This document shows, one piece after another, positions 12,159-23,325 of a DNA stretch of 64,000 nt; the first letter of the stretch is position 1, and the number at the start of each line of letters is the position of its first letter. The DNA comes from Valencia hispanica. Lineage: Eukaryota > Chordata > Actinopteri > Cyprinodontiformes > Valenciidae. Location of the stretch: contig OY747709.1 in NCBI GenBank assembly GCA_963556495.2, positions 20,083,400 through 20,147,399 of the forward strand. Direction: 5' to 3'. The notes below the pieces were generated by a model that worked only from the letters and a program-made list of their open reading frames with translations, was not told the DNA's origin and did no database searches. The translations under genes and the position numbers were made by a program.

Positions 12159-12490
12159 TCAGATTCCTCTAGCCAATGTAAAATGCCTCAAATATAAATC
12201 TTCAGTAGGTAACCCTAAAATACATTGAACATGAGATAGATTTACAGTGTAGTTGATCGTTATTGATATGATTTCACATACTTCCCCCCAATAATGCTCA
12301 GTTTTTAAACATAACCACATTAAATGAACATATGTACCTGTTTGCTGTTTACATTGTTTAAACATTGCTGAGCAGTTCTTGTCACATTTATTTTGTTGAT
12401 ATGGTGTAGTTTGTAATTTATGTATGATCTTGAATTGAATTAAATGTGATTTATAACTGCAACAAATGTTTTGGGAGTTGAGCATAGTTA
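12159..12490 (-). pseudogene. L1-like LINE ORF2 C-terminal remnant
   Basis: A 108-codon minus-strand frame contains SHLIQFKIIHKLQTTPYQQNK followed by a Cys/His-rich part (C..MFKQCKQQTGTYVHLMWLC) and VHLMWLCLKTEHYW. This order matches the region after the reverse transcriptase in fish L1-type ORF2, where a CCHC-like segment sits before the C-terminus. Flanking sequence on both sides is too degraded to follow. It is a fossil fragment and not a host gene. Confidence 0.75.
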
Positions 12491-12810
12491 CTTTTCATTG
12501 TTGATCTGTTTTTTTAGTACAGAGATCATGTTCCTAAGATGTTTTACTGCTCAAAGTTGTTAGGCCCCTTAATGAAAGCAAATTATTATGAATAAATGAA
12601 ATATTTTTCTTTCTCTGTAAATGGATCTTAAAATTGTAATGGTTCTGTTTTGCAGCAAATGGAACACTCCAAATTCATGCTTATTAGAAAATTTGAATAT
12701 GACATTGGACCTATAAAGACAGATTGTATAACAAAAATATAATATTATGGTCCTTTTATGGTCTAGAGTCAAATATCAGATTAATGGAATATTAATGGAA
12801 ATTTGAGTGG
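12491..12810. other. No gene recognised
   Basis: AT-rich spacer between the L1-like remnant and a scrambled Tc1 copy; probably further eroded element sequence, but not identifiable. Confidence 0.35.
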
Positions 12811-13464
12811 AAAGAGGTGCACAAGCAGCATGAATAGCCACAGACTTGTGAGGAATATTCCACAGTTGGTGATGATTTGGGGAGCCATGTCATGTGCTGG
12901 TGTTGGTCCATGGTGTTTTATCAAGTCCAAAGTCAACACAGCCTTTTAAATTTCAGACCACTTCATGCTTCCTTCAGCTGACAAGCTTTATGGAGAAGCT
13001 CTTTTTCAATTTCAACCAGCACTTGGTATCCGCCCACACTTCCAAAAGTGCCAATACCTGCTTTAATGACCATGCTATCACTGTCTGAGAACCTATGGAT
13101 TTTTTTCAAGAGAAAGATGAAAAACATCAGGCATCAGTGTCTACAATGCTGATGACCTGAAGGCAGCCATTGAAGAAGAAAAAGGGCTGGACTCTGCTCT
13201 GTGGTCCAAAGTCCCCTTTTCAGACTAAAGTAAAATCTGCATTTTATTTTGAAATTAAGGTCCTATAGTCTGGAGGAAAAGGGGAGAGGCCCAGTATTTA
13301 AGTTTTAGTTCGCTGTAACCCAGAATGATCAATATTAACAGAAGTAAAGATCTAAAATATATCACACTGTGTAATAAATCTTTGAGTATAATCTTTTTAT
13401 TTAAATACTGTTATAAATTAAATGTACACCAAATGATATTCTGATGTTTTTAGATGCACCTGTA
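12811..13464 (+). mobile_element. Scrambled Tc1-like copy (family E)
   Basis: Three blocks of one fish Tc1 family appear out of order. Block one (12811-13177) carries 'gtgatgatttggggagccatgtcat' in part, then the stretch encoding HTSKSANTCFNDHAITV, close to the second catalytic Asp region and beyond. Block two (13178-13296), with 'gtggtccaaagtcc' and 'gtctggaggaaaagg', belongs upstream of block one in intact copies. Block three (about 13340-13464) is the 3' terminal region ending 'agatgcacctgtaa'. Stops interrupt all frames. Confidence 0.65.
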
Positions 13465-14989
13465 AAAAAAGACCAGCATTGTCCGCTAAATTAAGACACA
13501 TACCAGTTCTCCTTCATAATATGCACATCAGGATGTATAAATAATGATTTTCTTTTCATAGGTAAAACAAATAAAACAAAAATTCTATTTCTAATTCTAA
13601 TTTTCGGACCCCACATGTGGTAATTGAACACTTTGAAAGCAGAATGACTGGTATGCGTATGTATTGACAGTGTGTGTGCTTCAGCATGGCTGAGTGGGCT
13701 GAGCACTGAGGCAGGAGGAGTTTGGACAATTAAAAGAATTCCTGACTGGATTCTTTGTCCCATGAAAAACTCCCATACGTATCAACAGTGGCTCAAAACA
13801 CGGCGCGAGTGCAGAAGAGACACTTGATATCCTCTAATCCATTCCCCTGTGCCTATGAATCATTTCGCTATGACAGCACCACACACAGTGAAGTCTATTA
13901 CCTTCCTACTCGTTACAGAGTGCAATTAGTGTTTTTTTTTCAAAAGTTTATTCTTGTTTAAAGGCTCTTACGTCTGTAAATGTTTATCTTTCGCATGCAC
14001 TCAAAACCTCCCTTCAGGTTTCATTAGCAGAAGAGGTGACTTCATCTTCAAACACAAGCTCATCCGTACACAGCATATTCCTGAAGTGCTGACAGCCAAC
14101 ACTGTGTAGTGTTGCTGAATTTCATTAATGTTGCATTGCGGCATGGGCATTCCTGCATGCAGCACTGAGCTCCACGTATTTTTGTCTAATTTCAAAAAAC
14201 CAAGCTTCAAATCTTCTTATACCATAACTACTCCTATCCCTCAAGACTTCAAACATGTTGACACTTCTGGAAATGAAGTGAGGTGAGGGTAAGGGGATTT
14301 GTTACAGATCCCATCTGTCATCATCCTAAGTGGTCTCAAATCCCAGCTCATACTGTTAGATTATTTACAGGTTTTCCTGAGAGGATAATGAGCTGCTTAA
14401 CTTTGAATAGAATTTTGCTGCACCCATAAAGTAATTGTGTGAAGAAAACCACAAAGATGCGGATTTTTCCTCCTGTTTTTTAGTTACTGTACATAAGATG
14501 AACACATGGAAGAAAATAAACTTGAATAAACTAAAACCCTTGGTCCAAGCTGCTTGAGGTCAGGGTTATACTTCAGGCATGCTGTCACTGTAGGAAAATG
14601 AATCATTCAGAGCTGTTTCAATTTGTAACAGCTTTTTAAGGTCATTCAGAATTTAACTGGTTCTACTGAACTGTAGACATTGTGAGCCGGTTTAAACCAA
14701 CTTTGGTTGCTGGTAATTTCGTTGGCAATGGCAGTTTACAGTCTGTCAATAAACTTTTTGGGGTTTTTATAATTGGTTTGTAACATGTTTCCTGATTTCC
14801 TGAAAACTGCAAAAGTACTAAAATATTAGCTTGAATAATTGATTAACGTAAATTTAATTCTGTTTATTAATATGGCACTGATTCAAAGCAAATATTGTCT
14901 CAAGGCAGTGCACAAAACAAACAGACCCAATTTATTAATCAAGATATAAAGAAAATCCACTCAATTTAACATTTATTTTAAGGGTAAAT
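13465..14989. other. No gene recognised
   Basis: Mixed AT-rich sequence. Frames at 13491-13763, 13755-13961 and 14001-14210 lack known domains. Confidence 0.4.
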
Positions 14990-15560
14990 TTGTATTCAAT
15001 GTCGTACCTTTTACTGTAAAAACAGTTGCAACTCTTTTAAAGTATGTCTAAACCAGCTTCTGAGCTGCTAAACGAAAGCTTTCCCATAGCATGAAGCTGC
15101 TGCAACCATGCTTTGGAATAGGGATGGAGTAATTTTCTGCCACAAGCTGATTTGAATATTTAATTTTGGTGTCCTCTGTCTTCAGCTTCTTCCATGTTTT
15201 TGCTGTTTCCTCTTGGTTTTTAGGTGTGCCACACACTTTTTATTTTTGTAGAAAAGAGATAAGACCGCTCTATTACACTGATGAAAGTTTAAGATATTGT
15301 TTTCTAACCTAACACTGCTTTAAAAAAATATCACAGCTTATCCCTGAACTGTTTGCAGTGTTATTTGAACGTCATAATACTGTTTGTTAACGCTTGCTCT
15401 CTAACAAATCTCTGAGGCCTTCACAGAACAGCTGAATTTATGCTAAAATTAGATTACGCCCAGGAAGACTCTTATTTACTAATCAGGTGGAAGTTGGTTT
15501 CACTGAACTTTACTGAGGATCATCCAAGTAAAGGGGGCATAAAAACATTTGGAGTCATTA
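14990..15560 (-). mobile_element. Decayed Tc1-like copy (family A)
   Basis: Minus-strand copy of the same family as 115-1850. The left part holds the eroded transposase C-terminus ('aacagttgcaactctttt', 'gtatgtctaaaccagc'). At about 15085-15130 a piece similar to the antisense GGSIMV region follows ('catgaagctgctgcaacc'). The right part, 15400-15535, matches the 5' leader with 'tctctgaggccttcacagaa' and 'agtaaagggggc'. Large internal deletions are present. Confidence 0.6.
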
Positions 15561-16239
15561 AGGAAGTGTGTTTCATAATAATGTGTTGAAGTGTCAGAGA
15601 CAATTTATTGTGAGTTTTGTATTGAATGGATTTTTACCATTTTTACCAATTTATTGCCCCACTTTGACCTCATTTGTGTACAAATGTTGGACACTTAATA
15701 TTAGTGTCCCTCATGGGAAAACATGGGGCAGTTGTTTGCCCCCTGCTTTTTCTTTTTCAAATGTTTGCTGCAATGATTTAAATGGGAAGGATTAAAGCAA
15801 GAGATAACCTTGTGAACTGTTCTATTCTCTCCATGTGTAACATCTCTCTTGCATACATTATTAAACCCTCTCATCTGCAACACCATGTTATCTGGAGAGG
15901 AAGTGAAAGTCTGGCTGTTGAACTGGTCTTGGTGGATCATGTCAAGTTGAAAATTTTCTAGTATTTGTTCTGCAGCATCTCCCTTACACTGAATCAGGGA
16001 TATACTCCACAGTAACACTGAGCTGGCAGACTCAACTGCTTAATTAACTAATTAACCTCATGAACATCCCGATCAAAGTCCAATTAGCAAGGGACACATA
16101 CAGTTAGACACAGCCAATTAGAGGAGGTTTTCAGACTGAAGTTGTAACATTCAAACTCACAAAGTGTGTTGATTAATGAGGAGGCGCAAATCAGAGGAAT
16201 AGAAGGCTGCTGTGAAACAATATAATTTTGTTTTGTCAC
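15561..16239. other. No gene recognised
   Basis: No supported gene or element. Two overlapping opposite-strand frames (15568-15795 +, 15701-16018 -) are without domain similarity. Confidence 0.35.
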
Positions 16240-16660
16240 AGTTAACATTTCTTTAAAGATCTGAAATATTTATGTTAAAGATTGAAATAAATTTTACCAT
16301 CAGAAAAAGACAAGTTAATACAAATGCTTCAAGTGAGAAATGTATTTATTAAGGGACACAGCTATCCCAACCATCTTGATCCTGTGTGAAAACTGTCTCC
16401 TGGGGAATTGTGAATTAACTTTATTAACCAGTTTTTTTGTGGTTCGTTTCATTTACCACACCAAGACCTGATCACTGCCAGATCTTTAAAATAAAAACAA
16501 TACTTAAAGCTAGGTGTGAGGTGGAAAGACAGCTTCAAGCTTTAAAATTTAAGATAAATACCCAAGGACTAACATCATTTTGTAGAATAATACGATTAAT
16601 ACAAATGATGAGATTGTACCATATTATTCCCTTGCACTGTTTTTGGGCAAGCCGCTTTCT
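16240..16660 (+). mobile_element. 5' part of a Tc1-like copy (family B)
   Basis: Contains 'tgtatttattaaggg' and 'cacaccaagacctgatcactgccag', the leader region of a second fish Tc1 family. About 105 bp of it (16284-16390) recurs at 21135-21240 with few differences. The transposase part is missing here. Confidence 0.55.
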
Positions 16661-17990
16661 CTATTAGCTCAGTGCTGTAGTTACTGTTTTAAATGTTCTT
16701 ACAGTAAAGTGTGCACCACATATGTAGTTTTGTATAACAATTAGGGCTGTCGAATGAGTAAAAATTTTAATCAAAATGATCATAGGGTAGCTGTGAATTA
16801 ATCACAATGTTGTGACACAGATAGGTAGGTTTTGGCTATGAATAATTATGAATAATTGCTTAGGGCAATTATTGATAAGATTAATAATTTTATGTCAAAA
16901 TTACCAAGTTTGAGGAAGCATCCTGGGATCTAGTAAAAATAATAGGCAAATAGTTCAGTCTCAGTTAATGTTTATGATTACCTGCCAGATAATGCTGAGA
17001 TAATTAAACAATAGATGAAGAAATACGTTCTTTGCGTACTTTGGACAGCAAGTCACTACACATGTATGTGGAATTATTACAAACAACGACTTCCAAAATA
17101 CAAGAGTTTATAACAAAAAGAATTAAACTTTCAGCCAAAGTACTTTAATTAACAAACTCACTAAGCTAGTAACAGACTACTAAACTACTAAGTAAAAGAT
17201 GAATGAATAATAAAACTAACTACCAAAAGTAAAAAATTTAAAATGGACAAATATGCAAAGAAGTAGAAGCAAATAACCAATAAATTGATCGTGATGTCAC
17301 AGTTCAGTATGAATATGTATGCTTAAAGACCAAGACTTGTCTTGAAGAGTTTTGGGAGTGAAGCTAGTTTAGTCTTAAACTAATTGTGATTAGTTTAAGA
17401 CTAATTAGCACCTTTTGGTTTGTGTTCAAACAATCAATTCACAATGCAAGCACAAGTGAAGACATTATTTGGAGGAAGTAATGTGTCATTAAATCATTTG
17501 CTGAATCAAAAATTCATAACCTTTGGATAATTAATTCTATTTTATGGATAGGTCTCCACAGTGATTGTTCTAATTTAGTATTTTGACACAAAACAACGTA
17601 TACAATTCTGTATTCTGTTTTAAAGCTGATCTGTATTTTGAATACTGCAGATAACAGTTCTTATTTTGTATGAACGCTAATGGTCTGGAAAAGCAGGCCA
17701 TACTAATAAGAACAAGCCTGCAGAGCTAATGTATGTAGTGCAGCTTAGAGCCACTCTGTTTTAGCTTAGCACCTAAGAACAATGGGAAAACTCCATCGAA
17801 TGGAGTAACTTATGTTGCATAATTTCAAAACGACTCTTTCCGTCAGTCAGAAACCTTTGAAAACCCTGTTTGTACGTAAACAATTGAAGAATGAAATCCT
17901 ACAAATGCAGCAAAAATACACTGAAATACACAACCAAAACAAACCTTAATTTGTTTATCTTAAGCTAGTTTGTCTCTGCCCAGACACAAC
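16661..17990. other. No gene recognised
   Basis: AT-rich. Short local repeats such as two nearby copies of 'ctaattgtgattagtttaagactaatta'-like text around 17375-17410 form a small inverted repeat. No coding signal. Confidence 0.4.
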
Positions 17991-18149
17991 CTTACTTAAA
18001 TAATTCTTAGGTCGCCATTGACTGGCTCTATTGTCCGAAAAGACTGGCGATAAAGCAGAGAAACCAGCTCTTATAGCTGGACAGTTAGCAGTAACTGCGT
18101 GGGGCGCTAACAGTGAGCTTCGCTTGCGGCTGCTAGCCACCGTTTGCCA

Positions 18150-18610
18150 GAACTCGGTTCTCTAGTTCAAGGGCTCGATTCAGCAATCTTCTCCCACAGA
18201 CCACAGGCAGCAGGCCGGCAGAGCATCAGCAAAGAGAGGCTCTGTGGAATCTGTAATTCAAAAGATTCATTCTGCAGAGTTTTGAACAAGTCATTCAGGA
18301 CTTATTTAATCAGTCGAATACAGTTCACCTGATCAATCAGCAGATTGTAAAAGTTTTCAGATCCAATGAGTTTCTTCCAGAATCTTTCTTCCTCCCTCGC
18401 CAGCGAAGGACGGAGGTTGTGCGCTGTTCACTCCCAATGTGAGTCCAGCTGAGCTCACGGGCAAAAGAGGCCAAAGTTCAGAGCGGCAGCTGGTTTATTT
18501 TCACAACTCCTCCTCTTCCTGTTGAAACTAGTGCAATGTGTGATTTAGCACTCCTACCAGTGGGGAGGTCTGTGTTTTTTCATCTAGTAATCATGGCTGT
18601 GCTCCCAACA
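18150..18610 (-). repeat. Putative 3' LTR (inner boundary approximate)
   Basis: The outer edge is at 18610, where the minus strand begins TGTTGGGAGC immediately after the polypurine tract, giving the expected TG start. An AATAAA polyadenylation signal is on the minus strand at 18494-18499, a sensible position within an LTR. The block is GC-richer than its surroundings. I could not find the CA end or a second copy, so the left limit is a guess. Confidence 0.45.
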
Positions 18611-18623
18611 GTCCCCCTTTTTG
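18611..18623 (-). promoter_or_regulatory. Polypurine tract of the retrovirus-like element
   Basis: The minus strand reads aaaaagggggac directly against the LTR start. In retroviruses such a tract primes plus-strand DNA synthesis and always abuts the 3' LTR. Confidence 0.6.
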
Positions 18624-19079
18624 TTCTGAAGCGCGCGGTGCGATCCACTGTCTTTTAGAGCAAATAACTAGTCCTCTCAGCCATATGATCTGGAATCAAA
18701 GTCACTGGTTTTTGTGGGCAGGAAGAGATTTCAAAGTTCAACTTTGTTTAAAGGTTTGTGTCTGGACAGGCAAAGGACGGTCTGAGCAGAGAGCTAACCT
18801 AAGTAAATTTATATATGTGAGATGGAGCTAGATTAATCAGCCAGTCTTTTATTTTGCCCTTTTCTTTTTATGTGTGTATTTGCTAGTGCATGTTTTTAGA
18901 TTTTTGTAATTTAGGCTAATGCATGTTGTTTTGGATTTGTGGTGGTAAATGACTGGGACTGAGGACAATACTGATTGATTTTAGCTGGTAGTCTGCTCCT
19001 CCCTGCCACATTGGCTGAAACTTAATTTGGCTAAGGGGATACAGGTGTGGACTGAAACAAAGACTAGTACATAAGCACC

Positions 19080-19708
19080 TCATGGAATGTAAACGGGAGG
19101 ACCGACTGGCCACAGACTGAGAGAAAAGAGAGGAGTTTGAGCAACGGGAGCAAGGACAAGCAGTGTGACAATATATGGTGCAACGGTGGACTGGATGACC
19201 AGGACGGGGTGGAGTCTCCAACCGATCGGGCTGAGGAAAGACCTGAAAACACCGCTGACTATCAGATGAGTAAAAAGGGATGTTATCATCACTAAATTCT
19301 GAATGAGTGGGCTGCTCCCCTGGATTTTAAGAGTGTCTTAGCACGTTTCTGCTTCTTTGACAGTGGCAGGATGGCAGCATCAGTGAAGACGTCGAGTAAA
19401 CAGCGGTGCCATCATCAAGAATTCCTCATGTTGGCATTCTCCCCTCTTGGTAGTAGACCTCCCCCCACGAAGTAACGCGAGGTTGATGGGAGCCATTTTT
19501 CGAAGGATTTAAAGAACTTTCTACAGACTCTCAGGAGGAATAAAACTGGCTCGCACCCTTTGACTGTAACAATAAAAAAAAACTCTTGGCTGTAAGTAAA
19601 AGTGGTCCTCCATTCTTGCAGTAGTGGAACTCTGAGCTGGTAGAACAAAAAAATCCAGGTACCCTGTTGGGTGACATATACATTTAACCAAAATCTTAAC
19701 ACCATCAT
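19080..19708 (-). pseudogene. Possible env-like remnant
   Basis: Minus-strand frames at 19415-19708 and 19080-19292 lie between the gag-like part and the LTR, where env would be. The downstream frame has a hydrophobic stretch (VAPYIVTLLVLAPVA) that could be a decayed membrane anchor. No cysteine pattern or fusion region can be assigned, and frames are broken, so this rests mainly on position. Confidence 0.3.
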
Positions 19709-20029
19709 AATGCTGCTTTTTGACCTTTATGATATCTTAAGAATTCAACTTTAAGAAATACAAGGATAAACAGAATAAAGGCATTAGTAATTAGTTACCG
19801 TCTCCCTTGGTTGTGGTTTGACACATTTTGCATGTCAGTCTGGAACAGCTCACTGTTCCTGTTAGTCAGAAACTAGATTAATATAGTGACAAAAACGAAG
19901 CGGTCAAAACCTTTATCAACGTTAGCTCTTGGTTTTGCATTATGGAAAGGTTTCTGTCTCTTATCTGGTGGCTTGGGTTTTGGTTGCCACTGGTTACCAC
20001 TTCTCTAGTTCTGTTGCAGGACTGGGCAG

Positions 20030-21120
20030 CTGGGTTTACGCTTTCGTTTACATCTGTTTTCTGTCTGAATGTTTGACACTCTGGCTTTGGTTCCTCCGCC
20101 TTTCATGCCTGGACGGACATGTGTTTCCCATACCAGCTGGGGTTATTTACGAACCTGTCATGCTGAGGTTCCTTGTCCTGCAATGCTTAGTTACATCATA
20201 CTGTACAATCTCATGGAGGTTATGGAGGAGCAAAGACTTAAGAGTTTGGTCGTCTTCAAGGTCTGGAACGTAAATTCGCTGAAAATAAGCTTTTCTCAAC
20301 CTGAGGTAGAACTCTTTGGGGGGATTCACATACATCTTGCTGAACCTGAAAAGCATTAAAGATAGCAGTAGCTGGATCCCTGTGTATAGAATATTCTTCT
20401 CAGTTAAAGCATGACAAAGAGCTGAATAACTGTCACAAATTTCTGTTGGAAGAGTTCGTATGGACACTCTTACTGGTGGATTTCCAGGAGCTTCGGTTTC
20501 TCATGACAAGAGGGAAAAGGCAGATTAAAAAAACAGCATTTGACCTCCTGCAGATAATCATAGATGTTTGATTCAGGATTATCTGGGTCAAAAAGCTTTC
20601 TGTCTCTAGGTAAGGATTCAAGCTGGTGGGTAAGCATCAAATACAAAGGTGGCCCTGGCCCATCTGGAAGGTCACTTTTGTCATGTTCAATAAATGGTGG
20701 ACCCATTTGAACTAACCTTTGAGGAACAAAATATCGCTCATGGTATGATCATGCTTTTCAACGTGTGGAGCTTTGCATGTGTTGGTAATGTATCAAATTG
20801 GTGACTCTCTTGGCCACTAGGGGGGAACACAGAGTCAGAAAGGAGGATGCATTTTGGCCCATTAAAATTAGTCAAGTCCAAGGCTTGGTCCTCTTTGAGA
20901 TGCAAAGCAGCACTGGGAAAGCTCTCAGCTTCAACTTCTTCCCTGGTCTCTGTGGAAGTAACCTGGGAAGATTGAATGTTTGGAGTTTGTGCATCAATTC
21001 TGCGAAAAATAGACTGCTCTGGGTTCTGCATTGGAAGCTGCAGAACTGTTATCCAAGTCTGTCACATCTTCTAAGCGAGGCTGCTGTTTGGGGTGATTAA
21101 AGGATGTGACCTTTTGGACT
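20030..21120 (-). pseudogene. Gag-like remnant of a fish retrovirus-like element
   Basis: Three successive minus-strand frames (21031-20738, 20706-20470, 20467-20147) and a basic tail (to about 20030) run in one direction with frameshifts between them. The third has a capsid-like pattern, FYLRLRKAYF followed by LLLHNLH and HCRTRNL, which I recognise from gag-type proteins of fish retroelements. The tail is rich in Lys, Arg, Pro and Gln, as nucleocapsid regions often are. No zinc knuckle is visible. The N-terminus is cut off at about 21130. It cannot make a full protein. Confidence 0.55.
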
Positions 21121-21134
21121 GCAGACTTATTGAT

Positions 21135-21235
21135 TGAAATAAATTTTACCATCAGAAAAAGACAAGTTGAGTAAATACAAATGCTTCAAGTAAGAAATTT
21201 ATTTATTAAGGGACACAGCTATCCCAACCATCTTG
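21135..21235 (+). mobile_element. Short Tc1-like fragment (family B)
   Basis: Near-identical to 16284-16390 ('attttaccatcagaaaaag', 'agggacacagctatccc'). Ends where another dispersed repeat begins. Confidence 0.55.
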
Positions 21236-21345
21236 GTTGCTGTGTCCTTGGGCAAGACACTTCACCCCATTGCCTGCTGGTGGTGGTCAGAGGTGGCGCC
21301 CTCGCCTCTGTCAGTGTGCCCCAGGGCAGCTGTGGCTAAAATCAT
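21228..21345 (+). repeat. Dispersed fish repeat ('ggttgctgtgtccttgg' family)
   Basis: Reads 'ttgctgtgtccttgggcaag', 'acacttcacccc', 'cctgctggtggtggtcagag' and 'ccccagggcagctgtggct', a widespread teleost repeat that I associate with non-autonomous DNA elements. Only the left part is present. Confidence 0.6.
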
Positions 21346-21439
21346 GATTGATGAACATTCCTAAATATGACTGAAAAAGTAACATTTTCAGGGTAAATAA
21401 AGGACAAAAGGAACTTTTGTTTGAATCCCACTATCACAT

Positions 21440-21765
21440 TTACACATGGCCCTTTTAACCTATTCATCGTTTAGCCAGTTGCTAAGGCAAACTAACTGGT
21501 TAACATTTTCTGAAAGTAAAGCTGACCGTTTCTTATTAATATTGGACACCGCTGAGCATCCTCTTCATGGGACTACATCCTATAATAAGAGTGTCTTCAG
21601 TCAGAGGCTTCTTAGTTTTGCTGCGACACAAAATGCTACAGGAGATCCTTCCTGCCCACAGCCATCAGGATCTACAACAACTCCTTGAAGAGTTAAACAG
21701 TATGAGCTACAACAACACTTAATTTCTCTCTGGGATCAATAAAATACTTTTGAATTGATTTCTTC
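21440..21765 (+). mobile_element. LINE 3' end with ORF2 C-terminus
   Basis: The frame starting at 21446 reads KADRFLLILDTAEHPLHGT and then shifts at about 21635 to YRRSFLPTAIRIYNNSLKS, the usual C-terminus of fish non-LTR elements. It is followed by 'tttctctctgggatcaataaaa', a typical LINE 3' end. Heavily truncated at the 5' side; not the same family as the L2-like copy at 366-1250. Confidence 0.7.
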
Positions 21766-22404
21766 TGAATAATAGAGTGATTATAAATAAATAAATTTTG
21801 TCTTTTAATAAATTAAGTCATAATTTGAAAAAGGCTGTTTGTATTTGTTCTGATGATCTTTGTATAATAGTGATGTTTGATGATCTGAATCATTTAAGTA
21901 TGACATATGACAAAAAGCAACACAAAAAGAAATCTAAAAGTTGGAAAATATTTTTCTACAGCACTATAGTTTGCTCACACTTTTTTTTTGTCTGAGTTGT
22001 CAGCCCAGGAACCAGAAACTTCATGTTCCAAATGCTTCATAAAACTAAAGCACCACAAGACTGTTTGTTTGGCAGTGGTAATCATTGTGGTTCAATGTTT
22101 CTGGAATTGAACACATGAATACTTGGAAAAAGCTTGACTCTGCTCTGCCTCTCTTTCGTACACTGTCGTCTTCATTAACTTAAATCATAAGGCGGCCACT
22201 AGAGCCATTCAGTCACATCATGTTCTGTTGTGGTTTCCTCTGTTGTTGGCACTAAATATTTAAAGGAAGCATTTATCTAACATTGTTGCTAGAGCAAAGC
22301 AAAACAAAACACATACAAACAAAATAAATAGGAAAATAAGCGATTTTCTTACTGTGGTGTGGCTTATACAGTAGGGTTTCCTTTGTTAGTCAAACTGCAG
22401 TTGT
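21766..22404. other. No gene recognised
   Basis: AT-rich spacer without a recognised element or gene. Confidence 0.4.
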
Positions 22405-23325
22405 TTCAGCTTTGTTTCATAACCCTTTAACTTTTTCTAACTTTTTTCAGAGTACAATCAAATTTGCCAGGATTGTATGTAAAAGACCAACACAAAGTAA
22501 CACATATTTTGAAGTGTTTTGTAGTATGCAATTTTCTTTTCCAAATAAAAATCTGAAGAGTGTGGCATCCATATGTAATTATCCCCCCGCATCAATACTT
22601 TATTGAACCACCTTTAATTGCAAAAACAACTGCAAGTCTGTTGGGGAATGTCTCCACCAACTTTGCATATGTAGAAACTATAATTTTTGTGTGTGTTTTT
22701 TTTAAATAACTAAAATTCAGATTTAATGAAGAGTATTAGTGACCATTCAAATAATTCTATTGTAGCTTTGCCTGTACGGTTAGGGTCATTTTCCTATTCT
22801 AAGGTGAATCTCCCAAGTCGTTTAAAGCCTCTAAGGGGTTTCCTTTCAGGATTGCTATGTATTTAAATCTATCCTTCATCCCATTGGCTCTCACCATCTT
22901 ACATTTCAGTGCATACCCACAGTATGATGCTCCCAAAACCATGTTTCAATGGGACTTTAAATGGCTTTCTTTCAGCAACAACAAGTTTGTTCTTTTGTTC
23001 ACCTACATTTTTGTTTCAGTGAACAGGTGTAATATGTGGAGAATACATTAGACTCTACCAATTAAGTAGAAGACATCTAAAGGAAATTGTTTGTAAAAGA
23101 TTTTGCTTGGCAGAATGAAATTCAATTGGGATGAACACAAATTAACGTAACTTTTTTCAGTTTGTTTGTTCTTTAAACATTTTGAAAACCATATCATTTT
23201 ACTCTCACTTCATAACTATGCAATACTTTGTGTTGGTTTATAAAAACCCAATAAATACACTGAAGATTATGGTTGTAACAAGACAAAATGCTAAAGTTCA
23301 TGAATAATTTTGTCAAGTGCTACAT
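22405..23325 (-). mobile_element. Tc1-like copy (family A) with both ends, internally deleted
   Basis: Both terminal regions are present as long diverged inverted repeats: 'accaacacaaagtaacac' near 22487 on the left and 'ctttgtgttggtttat' near 23228 on the right. Between them are antisense pieces of the transposase: 'tgaaccacctttaattgca' (C-terminus) and 'ttagggtcattttcctatt' (22783). The GGSIMV region is eroded ('cagtatgatgctccc', 22920). About 920 bp against the roughly 1.6 kb of an intact copy; dead. Confidence 0.75.

Larger units (their letters stand above)
18000..21130 (-). mobile_element. Degraded endogenous-retrovirus-like element
   Basis: In minus-strand order the block holds gag-like reading frames (21120-20030), a possible env-like C-terminal piece (19700-19080), a polypurine tract (18623-18611) and the start of an LTR (18610 downward). 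A pol region is not found in the roughly 300 bp between gag-like and env-like parts, so a large internal deletion is inferred. The 5' LTR and primer-binding site are not present before the gag-like frames; a Tc1 fragment lies there instead. Frames are broken throughout. The order of parts is what supports a retroviral origin rather than any single motif. Confidence 0.6.

Noticed and set aside
16284..16390. Considered as an LTR paired with 21135-21240
   Set aside because: The same sequence occurs at the left end of the Tc1-like copy at 30460, and no primer-binding site or polypurine tract abuts it; the real polypurine tract is at 18611-18623.
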